Notes: generated from the letters alone by a model not told the origin. DNA of 64,000 nt from Clostridiales bacterium (GCA_015056325.1 SVGL01000001.1:300552-364551), one strand, 5' to 3'. Counted from the stretch's first letter, positions 1 through 9,665 are shown. A program made the numbers and translations.

Positions 1-776
1 GGAGGTCCCATCTGGTCGCCGAAGATACCGACGATGCTGCTGTATTCCTTGAAGCCACCGATGAAGCCGGTAATGACGACATAAGCGATCATGGGGGAGA
101 GCAGCGGCACGGTAATCTTGGTGAACACGCGCCAGCGGGGCGTGGAGTCCACCTTCGCGGCCTCGTAGTACTGTTTGTTGACGCTCTGCAGACCGCCCAG
201 CAGCACCAGAATCTTGAAGGGGAGTGCGTTCCAGATGATGTAGATGATCAGCACGATCATGTTGGGCACCAGGCCGGAGCCGGCATTGATCCAGTTGATA
301 GATTCGCCGCCGAAGAACATGATGATGTTGTTCACAATACCGTGGGAGGAAATCAGTCTGCCCACGCCGACGCGATTGAACATGGCGGCGAACACCATGC
401 CGATGGCAATGGAGTTGGTCACATAGGGCAGGAAGAAGATGGTCTGGAAGAACTTCTGCAGGGGCTTGATAGAGTTGAGGGCAACGGCGATCAGCAACGC
501 CAGCAGGGTGGAGACCGGAACGGTCACGACCGTCAGAATGGCGGTGTTGCGCAGTGCGATGATGAAGCCGTCATAGTTGAAGACGGATTTGAAGTTATCA
601 ATACCGATGGAGAAGGTGATGGCTTCTTCTTGATTCACAGCGGCAAGGCTGTTATAGTTGTTCAGGAAGGCCAGGCGCACGGTGTTGACGATGGGCCACA
701 CCGTGAAAACCAGCAGCAGTACGATCGCCGGGGCGAGGTACAGCCAGGCTTTCCATTGATGCTTGCTGTCTACCAT
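1..776 (-). CDS. Sugar ABC transporter permease (MalF/UgpA type), C-terminus cut by window edge
   Basis: I read this frame directly. The ATG at 776-774 follows a GAGGTGA site and lies one base after the stop of the ATPase gene. The protein opens with MVDSKHQWKAWLYLAP and a hydrophobic helix, and has further membrane segments. Near the window edge it has an EAA-type loop (EAAKVDSTPRWRVF), the contact site for the ATPase subunit in binding-protein-dependent importers. About 258 residues are present and the end is missing. It is the membrane channel of a carbohydrate importer. The sugar cannot be read from this part, and the binding protein and second permease are presumably beyond position 1. 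Confidence 0.88.
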   Translation of the reverse strand, partial: MVDSKHQWKAWLYLAPAIVLLLVFTVWPIVNTVRLAFLNNYNSLAAVNQEEAITFSIGIDNFKSVFNYDGFIIALRNTAILTVVTVPVSTLLALLIAVALNSIKPLQKFFQTIFFLPYVTNSIAIGMVFAAMFNRVGVGRLISSHGIVNNIIMFFGGESINWINAGSGLVPNMIVLIIYIIWNALPFKILVLLGGLQSVNKQYYEAAKVDSTPRWRVFTKITVPLLSPMIAYVVITGFIGGFKEYSSIVGIFGDQMGP

Positions 777-777
777 A

Positions 778-1887
<1,110 letters not shown>

Positions 1888-1917
1888 AGTGCATCCCTTT
1901 CCTTTTTATGAAGGATA

Positions 1918-2679
1918 TTAGTAACTCTGCTGGGCGGCCTTTTCAGCAGCGATCTTCTGCTTGTAGGCGATCAGGTATTCCTCGGTGTCGAAAATCATCT
2001 GGCTAGCCAGATCCACGGTGACGGTATTGGCCAGCTTATCATGAATCAGGCTGTGCTCCTTCGTTGAGATCAGCAGCAGGAACTGTACCAGGATAATGCC
2101 GCCGCCAATCAGCAAGCCCGGCAACCCAATGGCGCCGAAGAACAGCATCATCAGCATCATGACGGGGATCATCGTTTCGATGGCGAACTTGCCGAGCACA
2201 GTGCGGATGAACATGCACACACCGTTTACGCGAATGCCGCTCTGACGCATCACACCGATGCCGAAGACCTTCTTGCCGACCGTTTGGCCGTTGCTGAAGA
2301 TCAGGGGAACGAAGAACTCCAGCAGCAGATAGGACAGCAGGATGCTGATGGAGACCATGGTGATGATCATGTAGATCATCATGTTCCAGGCGTAGATTGC
2401 TTCGGGATCTGCGGCGAAAGCGTCAGAGGCAGCCTGAAGATTGGCAAGCTGCTCAGGGGACATGGCATCTACTTCGGCCTGCGTTACGTTTCGACTGACG
2501 CCATATACTGTCTCATAGTGAGTATAACGGGCGTCAAATTGCTGTTGATAGCTGTCGTAGTTCAGCGCCAGGGAAAGCATCCAGGCCATCATTGTAGCAA
2601 CGATACAAAGCAGGATGGTGTCCAGCAGCCAGGCAGACACGCGCTTGAGCATGCTGGCCCGCTGCAAATCGTAAATCAT
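1918..2679 (-). CDS. RDD family membrane protein
   Basis: About 253 residues. I start at the ATG at 2679, preceded by AAGGAAGG, rather than a longer upstream frame. The protein begins MIYDLQRASMLKRVSAWLLD, which matches the RDD domain opening (Arg, then Asp in the first helix), and has about four hydrophobic segments. A loop near residues 45-75 is polar and rich in Gln, Glu and Ala. RDD proteins are small integral membrane proteins of mostly unknown function; some act in ion transport. It is first in the operon before the MalK-type ATPase, which suggests co-expression but not a defined role in sugar import. Confidence 0.8.
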   Translation of the reverse strand: MIYDLQRASMLKRVSAWLLDTILLCIVATMMAWMLSLALNYDSYQQQFDARYTHYETVYGVSRNVTQAEVDAMSPEQLANLQAASDAFAADPEAIYAWNMMIYMIITMVSISILLSYLLLEFFVPLIFSNGQTVGKKVFGIGVMRQSGIRVNGVCMFIRTVLGKFAIETMIPVMMLMMLFFGAIGLPGLLIGGGIILVQFLLLISTKEHSLIHDKLANTVTVDLASQMIFDTEEYLIAYKQKIAAEKAAQQSY

Positions 2680-2728
2680 GGGTATACCTTCCTTGATGGT
2701 ATTTGCCAAAGGATTGGCGGCTCTAATC

Positions 2729-2757
2729 ATTATACTACAGATATCGGCCAAAATCCA
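2729..2757 (-). promoter_or_regulatory. Probable promoter of the RDD/ATPase/permease operon
   Basis: On the minus strand a perfect TATAAT (2729-2734) lies about 50 bases before the RDD start. The matching -35 position reads TGGATT with a 17-base spacer, which is weak, so the call rests mainly on the -10. Confidence 0.5.
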
Positions 2758-2805
2758 GCGAAATTCATGTATTTTTGGTTTGATAGACTGTATACTTTCT
2801 GAGTA

Positions 2806-3567
2806 TCACAGCAGACAGAGGGCATCTGCCAGATGCTGCCAGTCATACCCCTCAAACTCATAATGCCGACGGTTGGCGCTGGGCTCAAGGCGCAGGCTGG
2901 GGTCGGCGGCTGCCTGCTGGGAAGGGGTCAAATTGGTGTGCATGTACAGTGTGGCAAGGCCAGCGGCCTGAGCGCCGGCGATATCGGTTTCACGATCATT
3001 GCCGATCATCAGGCACCGGGCGGGATCAAGCTTTTGCTCATGCAGAAGTGCCTGGAAGAATCGCTGATCCGGCTTGCGGCAGTGATAATCAGACGAGAGA
3101 TAGATACGATCGAACTGATCCTCAAGCGTCAGCGCGCGAAGCTCATAAGCAGTAAAAGCCCGCTGCGCATTGCTGAGCAGCCATAAACGATAACCGTGCT
3201 TACGCAGCTTGGAGAGAGCGTCCGTAACGCCGTCATAGAGGCGAAGATATTCTGTCGATGCGATGCGGAATACCTGGGCAGCATTCAAACCGAGCGCGTC
3301 AGCATGTGCGGTGATGCCCTTTGCGCGGAATAGATCTGCCAGTACTTCATGAAAAGGAATGTCAGGATACATTTCATACCCCTGTCCAGCAACAGACTCT
3401 CGGCTTGCGATGACAGACTCGTAGTCGGTTTTCAGGGCTGAACCAGTGTAGTGTACACCATAATAGCTGAAATAGAGCGCAGTCTTTTCCCAGGTGAGCT
3501 CGTTTTCCTCCGTATGGATATCCACCAGCGTTCCGTAAAGGTCAAATATCAGATCTGTGTATTGCAT
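2806..3567 (-). CDS. HAD superfamily hydrolase (subfamily IA, YjjG-like)
   Basis: A 253-residue haloacid-dehalogenase-fold enzyme. Motif I is FDLYGTLVD with the nucleophile Asp at residue 9. The usual second Asp of phosphatases (DxD) is Tyr here, as in a large set of HAD-IA proteins that includes 2-haloacid dehalogenases. A cap domain follows. Motif II is LLSNA and the acidic motif is MIGNDRETDIAGA. The gene stands alone, with its own TATAAT (minus strand, 3596-3601) and a good AGGAGG-like site. The substrate is unknown; a small phosphorylated metabolite or nucleotide is most likely. Confidence 0.85.
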   Translation of the reverse strand: MQYTDLIFDLYGTLVDIHTEENELTWEKTALYFSYYGVHYTGSALKTDYESVIASRESVAGQGYEMYPDIPFHEVLADLFRAKGITAHADALGLNAAQVFRIASTEYLRLYDGVTDALSKLRKHGYRLWLLSNAQRAFTAYELRALTLEDQFDRIYLSSDYHCRKPDQRFFQALLHEQKLDPARCLMIGNDRETDIAGAQAAGLATLYMHTNLTPSQQAAADPSLRLEPSANRRHYEFEGYDWQHLADALCLL

Positions 3568-3595
3568 GCTGTATCCTCCGTAAAGATTCGGATAG

Positions 3596-3624
3596 ATTAT
3601 AGCATAGATTTTCTCGCCTGTATA
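3596..3624 (-). promoter_or_regulatory. Promoter of the HAD hydrolase gene
   Basis: Minus strand: TATACA (3619-3624), 17-base spacer, TATAAT (3596-3601), about 30 bases before the start codon. Confidence 0.6.
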
Positions 3625-3667
3625 TCAGGATTCTTAGCGAAGTTTTTTACTTTCTTGCCTGTAACGG

Positions 3668-3696
3668 TAGACAATGGGAGAATTAAGTGTTATAAT
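3668..3696 (+). promoter_or_regulatory. Promoter of the signal peptidase gene
   Basis: TAGACA (3668-3673), 17-base spacer, perfect TATAAT (3691-3696), followed by a 67-base leader to the ATG at 3764. Confidence 0.75.
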
Positions 3697-3763
3697 AATT
3701 TGGCTATTCTGCAGATTGATATCTGCGGATGGATATAAGATTGATTCAAGGAATGATGCTGCT

Positions 3764-4426
3764 ATGAAGAAGTTTGCAAAGGTATGGAACATTGTTACGA
3801 CTACCTTGGTTATTGCGGTGATGCTGCTGGCTGTTGTGCTGGTTGGTGTCCGCCTGATTGGTTTTCAGCCCCTGTATGTGATGTCTGGCTCCATGGAACC
3901 TGCATTCCATGTCGGCTCTCTGATTTTTGTTCAGAAGACTGATCCGGCCAAGATCGAGGTAGGCGACCCCATCACCTATACTATCAATGAAGCGGGTGAT
4001 TATTCTACCCACCGCGTCATCGAGATTGCTACCTTCGAGACCGGTACCCGCGAGGTTCTGGACGAGAATGGACAGCCCATGCTAGACGAAGACGGCGACA
4101 TCATTTATGAGGAGTTCCCTCTGGAGGAGACCTGCTACTACTATTACACCAAGGGCGACGCCAATGAATCTCCTGACGGCACGCCTGTGTACTACAAGAA
4201 TGTGGTGGGCGTACCTCGCATGACCATCCCTTATCTGGGTTACCTGGCGCATTGGCTGCAGACCCCCAAGGGCCGCATCATGGGCATCTCCATTGCGCTG
4301 GTGATCGTGATCCTGACCTTCCTGCCTGACTTGCTCAAGTGGGTGGACGACGGTGACAAGAAGAAGGAAACGCAGGTGAAGGCTGCTGAGGAAGAAGCTG
4401 CCGAGGCAGAGGACAACGAAAACTAA
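3764..4426 (+). CDS. Signal peptidase I, SipW/archaeal type
   Basis: A 220-residue membrane protease that removes signal peptides from exported proteins. The ATG at 3764 follows an AAGGA site; a longer frame upstream would run through the promoter. A membrane helix (about residues 10-30) is followed by VMSGSMEP, placing the nucleophile at Ser43. The general base appears to be His83 in STHRVIEI rather than the Lys of classical SPase I, which marks the SipW (ER/archaeal) class. A C-terminal helix and an acidic, Ala/Glu-rich tail follow. SipW-type enzymes often process biofilm or pilus proteins, but no such substrate gene is adjacent. The gene is monocistronic, with its own promoter and terminator. 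Confidence 0.9.
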   Translation: MKKFAKVWNIVTTTLVIAVMLLAVVLVGVRLIGFQPLYVMSGSMEPAFHVGSLIFVQKTDPAKIEVGDPITYTINEAGDYSTHRVIEIATFETGTREVLDENGQPMLDEDGDIIYEEFPLEETCYYYYTKGDANESPDGTPVYYKNVVGVPRMTIPYLGYLAHWLQTPKGRIMGISIALVIVILTFLPDLLKWVDDGDKKKETQVKAAEEEAAEAEDNEN

Positions 4427-4439
4427 GCCGAGTACCTAT

Positions 4440-4471
4440 CCCGGATGGCATGACGTCATCCGGGATTTTTT
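4440..4471 (+). terminator. Rho-independent terminator after the signal peptidase gene
   Basis: CCCGGATG pairs with CATCCGGG across a 9-base loop, followed by ATTTTTT. Confidence 0.92.
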
Positions 4472-4510
4472 GACATTGCAAAATATGAGTGAAACATTGC
4501 ATAATCTGTA

Positions 4511-4539
4511 TTGTCCAATACCAGCAGTCGTGTTATAAT
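4511..4539 (+). promoter_or_regulatory. Promoter of the xylanase gene
   Basis: TTGTCC (4511-4516), 17-base spacer, TATAAT (4534-4539). The start codon is at 4579. Confidence 0.8.
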
Positions 4540-4578
4540 CAAATCGCAAACTAGGAACCGTTGATTGGAGGTATACAT

Positions 4579-5799
4579 ATGGATCGCTATGCCCATCGTA
4601 AGTCTGCCTGTACGCTGACCTTCCTGGACAAGCAGGGCAATCCTATGCCTGGACGCAAGGTACATGCCCGCCTGGGCAAGCATGAGTTTAAGTTTGGCTG
4701 TAACATCTTCTGGCTGCCCGCCATGTTCGACGAGCGGGTGCCTGCGGAACGCCGTGCGCTGATTCAGAAGATGTGGGAATCCTGGTCTGCGCTGTTCAAC
4801 TTCGGCACGCTGCCCTTCTACCAGGGACGTTATGAGCCCAAAGAGGGCGTGACGATGCAGGAAAGCACTCTGCGCACTGCGAAATTTCTGGACGAGCATG
4901 GCGTTGCTTTGAAGGGACATCCGCTGTGCTGGCACACTGTGTCCGCCAAGTGGCTGATGGACAAGACCGATGAGGAAGTGCTGGAGAACCAGCTGTTCCG
5001 TATTCGCCGCGAGATCGGCGCCTTCAAGGATTACATCCACATGTGGGATGTGATCAACGAGGTTGTCATCATGCCCATCTTTACTGCGGAGGAGAACGCC
5101 ATCACCCGCCTGTGTGCCAAGATCGGCCGTGTGAATATGGTTAAGGCTGTTTTTGACATGGCCCGCCAGTGCGATCCCAACGCGACGCTGCTGCTCAATG
5201 ATTTCAACACCAGCGAAAAGTACAAGGAGCTGATTGCGGACTGCCTGGCCGCTGGCGTGGATATTGACGTCATCGGCATTCAGAGCCATCAGCATCAGGG
5301 CTTCTGGGGCTTGGAAAAGCTGCAGGAGGTGCTGGCCCGCTTTGAAACCTTCGGCAAGCCCATTCACTTCACCGAGAACACCTTCGTATCCGGCGACCTG
5401 ATGCCGCCCCACATCGTTGACCTTAACGACTGGAAGGTCCCCGAATGGCCCACCACGCCCGAAGGAGAGGACCGTCAGGCCCGCGATTTCCTGGCGATGA
5501 TTGATGAACTCTTCGCCCATCCTCAGGTGGAAGCCTTCACCAACTGGGATTTCTGCGATGGCGCCTGGCTGGGCGCTCCCGCCGGCCTGGTTCGCCTGGA
5601 CGGCAGCCATAAGCCTTCCTATGATGCGATGAAGCAGCGCATCTGGCAGGAATGGCACACGGATGTCACGCTCATGACTGACGAGAACGGTCAGTGCACC
5701 CTGGAGGGCTTCCGCGGTGAATATGCTATCGAGGTGGACGGCGAAGGCGCGTCTCTCACCCTGGGAAAGAACACTCCCGAACAGACCATCCAACTGTAA
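4579..5799 (+). CDS. Glycoside hydrolase family 10 endo-1,4-beta-xylanase, apparently cytoplasmic
   Basis: 406 residues, ATG chosen at 4579 because GGAGGT sits 6 bases upstream. The GH10 acid/base motif WDVINE gives Glu161 and the nucleophile motif HFTEN gives Glu266. A small N-terminal beta region precedes the barrel, and a C-terminal segment of about 40 residues resembles a beta accessory domain. There is no signal peptide, so the enzyme most likely hydrolyses imported xylo-oligosaccharides inside the cell. It is a single-gene unit with its own promoter and terminator. Family membership is secure; the exact chain-length preference is not. Confidence 0.93.
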   Translation: MDRYAHRKSACTLTFLDKQGNPMPGRKVHARLGKHEFKFGCNIFWLPAMFDERVPAERRALIQKMWESWSALFNFGTLPFYQGRYEPKEGVTMQESTLRTAKFLDEHGVALKGHPLCWHTVSAKWLMDKTDEEVLENQLFRIRREIGAFKDYIHMWDVINEVVIMPIFTAEENAITRLCAKIGRVNMVKAVFDMARQCDPNATLLLNDFNTSEKYKELIADCLAAGVDIDVIGIQSHQHQGFWGLEKLQEVLARFETFGKPIHFTENTFVSGDLMPPHIVDLNDWKVPEWPTTPEGEDRQARDFLAMIDELFAHPQVEAFTNWDFCDGAWLGAPAGLVRLDGSHKPSYDAMKQRIWQEWHTDVTLMTDENGQCTLEGFRGEYAIEVDGEGASLTLGKNTPEQTIQL

Positions 5800-5808
5800 T
5801 ACAATTCC

Positions 5809-5838
5809 GGCCCGGACAAATGCGTCCGGGCCTTTCTT
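5809..5838 (+). terminator. Terminator after the xylanase gene
   Basis: GGCCCGGAC and GTCCGGGCC form a 9-bp stem around AAATGC, followed by TTTCTT. Confidence 0.9.
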
Positions 5839-5865
5839 GTGTTCTGGTGAAGAATGTGATATGAT
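5837..5865 (+). promoter_or_regulatory. Promoter of the dihydrouridine synthase gene
   Basis: TTGTGT (5837-5842), 17-base spacer, TATGAT (5860-5865). The -35 overlaps the tail of the preceding terminator. Confidence 0.65.
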
Positions 5866-5896
5866 GGTGACATTCCACTTGTGAAGGAGCGTCCGC

Positions 5897-6856
5897 ATGG
5901 ATATCCGCTTTGCCCCCATGGAGGGCTTAACTGACACCATTTACCGTCGCATGCATTATCAGCATTTCGGCGGTGTGAGCAAATACTACATTCCATTTGT
6001 TAGCCCTACGCAGCATCATGTGTTCACGCCAAAGGAGCTGCGCGCCATTGGTCCGGAGCACAATGCAGGCATTCCAACCGTGCCGCAGATTCTTGCAAAG
6101 GACGCGGAGCATTTCCTATGGGCAGCAGGTGAGATGGCGGCCATGGGCTACGAGGAAGTCAATCTGAATATTGGATGTCCGTCAGGCACTGTGACGGCGA
6201 AGAGCAAAGGCTCCGGCATGCTGCGGGATTTGTATGCGCTGGATGCGTTTCTGAATGAAGTGTGTGCGAAGAGCCCCATCGCTGTGTCTGTCAAGACACG
6301 TATCGGATTTGAATCTCCAGATGAATGGCCGGAGATCCTCAATGTGCTGGATGAATTCCCGCTCAGGGAGATTATCATCCATCCCAGAACCCGCGCAGGC
6401 TTCTATAAAGTTGGCACGCTGCACCCTGAAACGTTCCGCATGGCGGCGGAAAAAGGCTTGCCCGTGGTGTACAACGGAGATTTGTTCACCGCTGCGGATG
6501 CTGCGGCGCTTCAGGTGGAGTACCCGAACGCACCTGTTATGATGGGCCGCGGGCTGGTGTGCAATCCGGCATTGGCCCAGGAAGTATGCGGCGGAACTCC
6601 GCTGGAGAAGACGGCGTTCCGCGCCTTCCACGACGCATTATGGGACGCCTACCGCCAGGAGCGTCCCTTGGATCAGGCCCACAGCCGCATGCGGGAATTG
6701 ATGATCTATATGTCCTGCTGTTTTGCGAATGCGGACAAGGCAGCCAAGAACGTCCGCAAATCAAATCCGAAGAACTATGAGGTGGCTGTCAGCCATCTCT
6801 TTGAACATGACCTGGATGTCCCGCCCTGCTTCTCCCAGCAGGGGATCGGGATGTGA
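5897..6856 (+). CDS. tRNA-dihydrouridine synthase (Dus family)
   Basis: A 319-residue flavoenzyme that reduces specific uridines in tRNA to dihydrouridine. It starts MDIRFAPMEGLTD, which matches the family N-terminus (APMEG.TD). The catalytic motif is NIGCPSGTV, with the active-site Cys at 94. A barrel region carrying the FMN-phosphate site (VVYNGDLF, then MMGRGLVCNP) follows, and a short helical C-terminal domain completes it. The architecture is closer to the DusC/small-Dus branch than to DusB by eye. It has its own promoter and a GAAGGAG ribosome site. Confidence 0.92.
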   Translation: MDIRFAPMEGLTDTIYRRMHYQHFGGVSKYYIPFVSPTQHHVFTPKELRAIGPEHNAGIPTVPQILAKDAEHFLWAAGEMAAMGYEEVNLNIGCPSGTVTAKSKGSGMLRDLYALDAFLNEVCAKSPIAVSVKTRIGFESPDEWPEILNVLDEFPLREIIIHPRTRAGFYKVGTLHPETFRMAAEKGLPVVYNGDLFTAADAAALQVEYPNAPVMMGRGLVCNPALAQEVCGGTPLEKTAFRAFHDALWDAYRQERPLDQAHSRMRELMIYMSCCFANADKAAKNVRKSNPKNYEVAVSHLFEHDLDVPPCFSQQGIGM

Positions 6857-6898
6857 AATGCTGAATTGTAAATTATGCTGCGACAGATGGTTGCCGTC

Positions 6899-6927
6899 TT
6901 GAATTGAACGCTTGTTTGTGGTACACT
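6899..6927 (+). promoter_or_regulatory. Promoter of the SPFH protein gene
   Basis: TTGAAT (6899-6904), 17-base spacer, TACACT (6922-6927), just upstream of the AGAGGTG ribosome site. Confidence 0.65.
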
Positions 6928-6962
6928 ACAAACAAGTAACAACAAAAGAAAGAGGTGCGCTT

Positions 6963-7910
6963 ATGTTTTTGTTTATCATCGGTATCCTCGTACTGCTTGT
7001 GGCTATTGGTCTTACGATCTTTGCCATTACCGAAAAGAAGATTAAGTTGATTGCCGCGAGTGCTGCGGCAGGCGTATTTGCCGTTGTGCTGATCGTATGT
7101 TCCTGCTTGTCGACGGTGCCTACCGGCCATACCGGCATTCTGATCACCTTTGGCAAGGTAGAGGATTTGTCCCTGCCTAACGGAGTGAACGTGCATGCCC
7201 CTTGGCAGAATGTCATCACCATGTCCAATAAGGAGCAGAAGGACAGCGGCATGGGCCTGGCCTTTTCCAAGGATATTCAGGAGGTTTCCTACAGCTACAC
7301 CATTCAGCATATGCTGCAGCCGGGTTCGGCGCCTACGCTGTACAAAAATGTCGGTACGGATTATTTTGACATTGTCATCAGCCCGGCTATCAATGCCATC
7401 ATCAAGACCTACATCGGCAAGGCCAATGCTGAGAGCCTGATCATCAACCGTGAAGCCATCACCACGGATGTCAACCGGGAAGCTGCCCTGATCGGCGAGC
7501 GCTACGGCCTGAGCCTGACGGTGATTATCGACAACTTTGACTTTACCGACGTGTTCACCAACGCTGTCGAAGCCAAGCAGGTAGCCGAGCAGGAGAAGCT
7601 CCGTGCCCAGACCGAGCAGGAGAAGCTGACCATGGAGGCAGAGCAGAAGGCGGCCCGTGACAAGATTGAAGCGGAAGCTGCTGCGGCTATCGCAAAGATC
7701 AACGCTGAGGCAGATCTGGAAGTGCAGAAAATCAACGCTGACGCTGCCGAGTATGCCGGCCAGAAAGAAGCGGCCGTTAACCAGGCCATCGCTGCGTCCC
7801 TGACGCCTGAGCTGGTGGCCTACTACGAGATCATGCAGTGGAATGGTCAGCTGCCCACGACCTACATGGGGGATGGCGAAGGAATTCCGGTGCTGGATGT
7901 AACCGAATAA
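6963..7910 (+). CDS. SPFH/Band 7 (prohibitin-like) membrane protein
   Basis: 315 residues from the ATG at 6963, which follows AGAGGTG. Two hydrophobic N-terminal segments anchor it (about 1-20 and 35-52). A prohibitin-like SPFH domain follows (from PTGHTGILITFGKVE to about residue 205), then a long Ala/Glu/Lys coiled coil (about 205-280) and a short C-terminal segment. Members of this family oligomerise into membrane scaffolds that organise lipid domains or regulate proteases. The usual partners (NfeD-type protein, FtsH) are not adjacent. It is monocistronic between its own promoter and a strong terminator. Confidence 0.88.
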   Translation: MFLFIIGILVLLVAIGLTIFAITEKKIKLIAASAAAGVFAVVLIVCSCLSTVPTGHTGILITFGKVEDLSLPNGVNVHAPWQNVITMSNKEQKDSGMGLAFSKDIQEVSYSYTIQHMLQPGSAPTLYKNVGTDYFDIVISPAINAIIKTYIGKANAESLIINREAITTDVNREAALIGERYGLSLTVIIDNFDFTDVFTNAVEAKQVAEQEKLRAQTEQEKLTMEAEQKAARDKIEAEAAAAIAKINAEADLEVQKINADAAEYAGQKEAAVNQAIAASLTPELVAYYEIMQWNGQLPTTYMGDGEGIPVLDVTE

Positions 7911-7917
7911 AGAATGT

Positions 7918-7950
7918 GCCCGGAGCAGACATAGCTGCTCCGGGCTTTTG
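7918..7950 (+). terminator. Terminator after the SPFH gene
   Basis: An 11-bp perfect stem (GCCCGGAGCAG / CTGCTCCGGGC) with a short loop, followed by TTTTG. Confidence 0.92.
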
Positions 7951-7977
7951 AAGCTGAAACAGGGGAAGTTGCTGTGG

Positions 7978-8013
7978 TAAAAGAAAAACCAGCATCCTTT
8001 CGGATACTGGTTC
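7978..8013 (-). terminator. Terminator of tRNA-Ser
   Basis: On the minus strand a stem AACCAGTATCC/GGATGCTGGTT with a GAAA loop, one mismatch and a TTTTTCTTTT tail begins directly after the CCA end of the tRNA. Its arm resembles that of the tRNA-Trp terminator. Confidence 0.88.
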
Positions 8014-8104
8014 TGGCGCAGAGTCTGGGATTTGAACCCAGGGTGGGGTATCAGCCCACACACGATTTCCAGTCGTGCGCCTTAGACCACTCAGCCAACT
8101 CTGC
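8014..8104 (-). tRNA. tRNA-Ser (GGA anticodon)
   Basis: A 91-nt type II tRNA with a long variable arm. The acceptor stem GCAGAGT/ACTCTGC is followed by G and an encoded CCA. The anticodon loop CTGGAAA gives GGA, reading UCC and UCU. The T-arm contains GGTTCAAATCC. A strong promoter (minus strand: TTGACA at 8171-8176, 17-base spacer, TATAAT at 8148-8153) and a terminator flank it. Confidence 0.97.
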
Positions 8105-8147
8105 ATCTTTGGTTGTGCGCCGCGGTGGGTCAACCGCAACGATGATT

Positions 8148-8176
8148 ATTATAGCAAAGCTGTATATGGATGTCAA
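8148..8176 (-). promoter_or_regulatory. Promoter of tRNA-Ser
   Basis: Consensus TTGACA (8171-8176), 17-base spacer, consensus TATAAT (8148-8153), read on the minus strand. Confidence 0.9.
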
Positions 8177-8241
8177 GGGGGATTTTCAACTTTTTTGCGA
8201 AAAATTTTGAAATATGCAAGAAGGAATATGATGCTTTATCG

Positions 8242-8270
8242 TTGACCTTCGGACGAAAATCCTGTAAAAT
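8242..8270 (+). promoter_or_regulatory. Promoter of the sdaAB operon
   Basis: TTGACC (8242-8247), 17-base spacer, TAAAAT (8265-8270), 31 bases before the sdaAB start. Confidence 0.8.
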
Positions 8271-8301
8271 AGTAAGCAGAAAACGCGGCGAAAGGCGGCG
8301 A

Positions 8302-8976
8302 ATGTTTATGGATTTGTTTGACCTGATCGGACCGGTGATGATCGGTCCCAGCAGCTCCCATACGGCAGGTGCAGCCCGTATTGGTTTGACGGCCCGCAGG
8401 CTTATGGGCGAGGAACTGATCCGGGCAGATATTGGCCTGCATGGGTCCTTTGCCAAAACCTACCGCGGACACGGTACGGATCGTGCGCTGGTGGGTGGCC
8501 TGATGGGCATGGATGTGGACGACGAGCGTCTGCGCGATTCGCTCAATATTGCCCGCGAAGCAGGTATGGTAATTCATTTCCAGCATATGAACATCCGTGG
8601 CGCACATCCCAATACTGTGCGCCTGACGGTGACCGGCGTGTCCGGACGCGTGCTGGAGGTGGAGGCTGCATCTGTGGGCGGCGGCAATATCGAGGTTCAC
8701 AAGATTGATGGGTTGAGTGTCAATTTCACCGGCAAGGAAAATACAATTATTATCCGCCACATGGATACTCCCGGCGCGATTGCCGCTGTGACAGGTATTC
8801 TGGCCAGCAAGAGCGTAAACATCGCAAATGTGCAGGGATATCGCCGACAGCAGGGCGGCGACGCCATGATTGTCATGGAGCTGGACGGCGTACCGCAACA
8901 GGAAGTGCTGGATGCCATCAATGCCCTCCCAGGGGTGCAGGGAAGTACCTTCCTGGCACGCAGGAGTGATCTGTGA
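8302..8976 (+). CDS. sdaAB: L-serine ammonia-lyase, iron-sulfur-dependent, beta subunit
   Basis: About 224 residues. The start at 8302 follows GAAAGGCGG; an in-frame ATG two codons later is an alternative. The protein opens MFMDLFDLIGPVMIGPSSSH, the family N-terminus with the SSSHT substrate-binding motif. An ACT regulatory domain occupies about residues 145-222 (IIIRHMDTPGAIAAV). With the alpha subunit at 9646 it converts L-serine to pyruvate and ammonia using a [4Fe-4S] cluster, an oxygen-sensitive anaerobe-type dehydratase. The stop overlaps the GTG of comF, so the two are translationally coupled. Confidence 0.95.
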   Translation: MFMDLFDLIGPVMIGPSSSHTAGAARIGLTARRLMGEELIRADIGLHGSFAKTYRGHGTDRALVGGLMGMDVDDERLRDSLNIAREAGMVIHFQHMNIRGAHPNTVRLTVTGVSGRVLEVEAASVGGGNIEVHKIDGLSVNFTGKENTIIIRHMDTPGAIAAVTGILASKSVNIANVQGYRRQQGGDAMIVMELDGVPQQEVLDAINALPGVQGSTFLARRSDL

Positions 8977-9665
8977 GGCGCCTGCTCAGGCTAATGGATG
9001 ACCTGATTGCTCCGCGGGGTGTGAAATGCCTGTGCTGTGAAGCGCGCAGTGATGGTGAACTCCTTTGTCCTGACTGTAAAATGGCGTTGAAAGCCATGCG
9101 GCTTGACTCGATGGAAGAAAGCAGCGTTGATTTGCGCTGTGCGTACCGGTATGATGGCGCGGCAAGACAGCTCGTGATCAGTCTGAAGGATCGATGCGTC
9201 GAGGATGCGGCAATCGTGCTGGCAGATGGGATGTATGATCTGGTGCGGCAAATGCAGCTGCCGACGAATACGGTTCTGACCTGGGTGACGATGCCTGAGC
9301 GGCGGCGTAAACGTCGCGCCATAGATCATGGTCATGTCCTTTGCAAGGCGCTGAGCGACCTTTGCGGGCTGCCTGTGAAGCAGCTGCTGTCCCGCAAGGG
9401 AAATCCTCATACGCAACGCGGCCTGAATCGGGAACGACGGCTGCGCAATCTGGAGGGAACCTTCCTGTGCGATGAGAAGCTGACGGGTCCGGTATTGCTG
9501 GTGGACGATGTGATGACCACCGGTTCCACGGCTGCTTTGTGCACGGAGGCACTGATGAAGGCGGGCGCTGATCGGGTCTATGTTATTACCGCAGCGAAAG
9601 CAAACCTTGCCGATATGAGATTTGACTTCAGAAAGGTTGATTTGAATGGATTATACGCTCCGTGA
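8973..9665 (+). CDS. ComF family phosphoribosyltransferase-like protein
   Basis: 230 residues with a GTG start at 8973 after CAGGAG. The N-terminus has a zinc-ribbon pattern (CLCC...CPDC). The C-terminal half is a type I phosphoribosyltransferase fold with the PRPP loop VLLVDDVMTTGSTAA. ComF proteins act in DNA uptake in naturally competent bacteria; many relatives lie outside competence loci and lack a defined role. The gene is wedged between the beta and alpha subunits of serine dehydratase, overlapping the former by 4 bases and the latter by 20. This placement is unusual and probably reflects insertion into an existing operon. Confidence 0.88.
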   Translation: MRRLLRLMDDLIAPRGVKCLCCEARSDGELLCPDCKMALKAMRLDSMEESSVDLRCAYRYDGAARQLVISLKDRCVEDAAIVLADGMYDLVRQMQLPTNTVLTWVTMPERRRKRRAIDHGHVLCKALSDLCGLPVKQLLSRKGNPHTQRGLNRERRLRNLEGTFLCDEKLTGPVLLVDDVMTTGSTAALCTEALMKAGADRVYVITAAKANLADMRFDFRKVDLNGLYAP

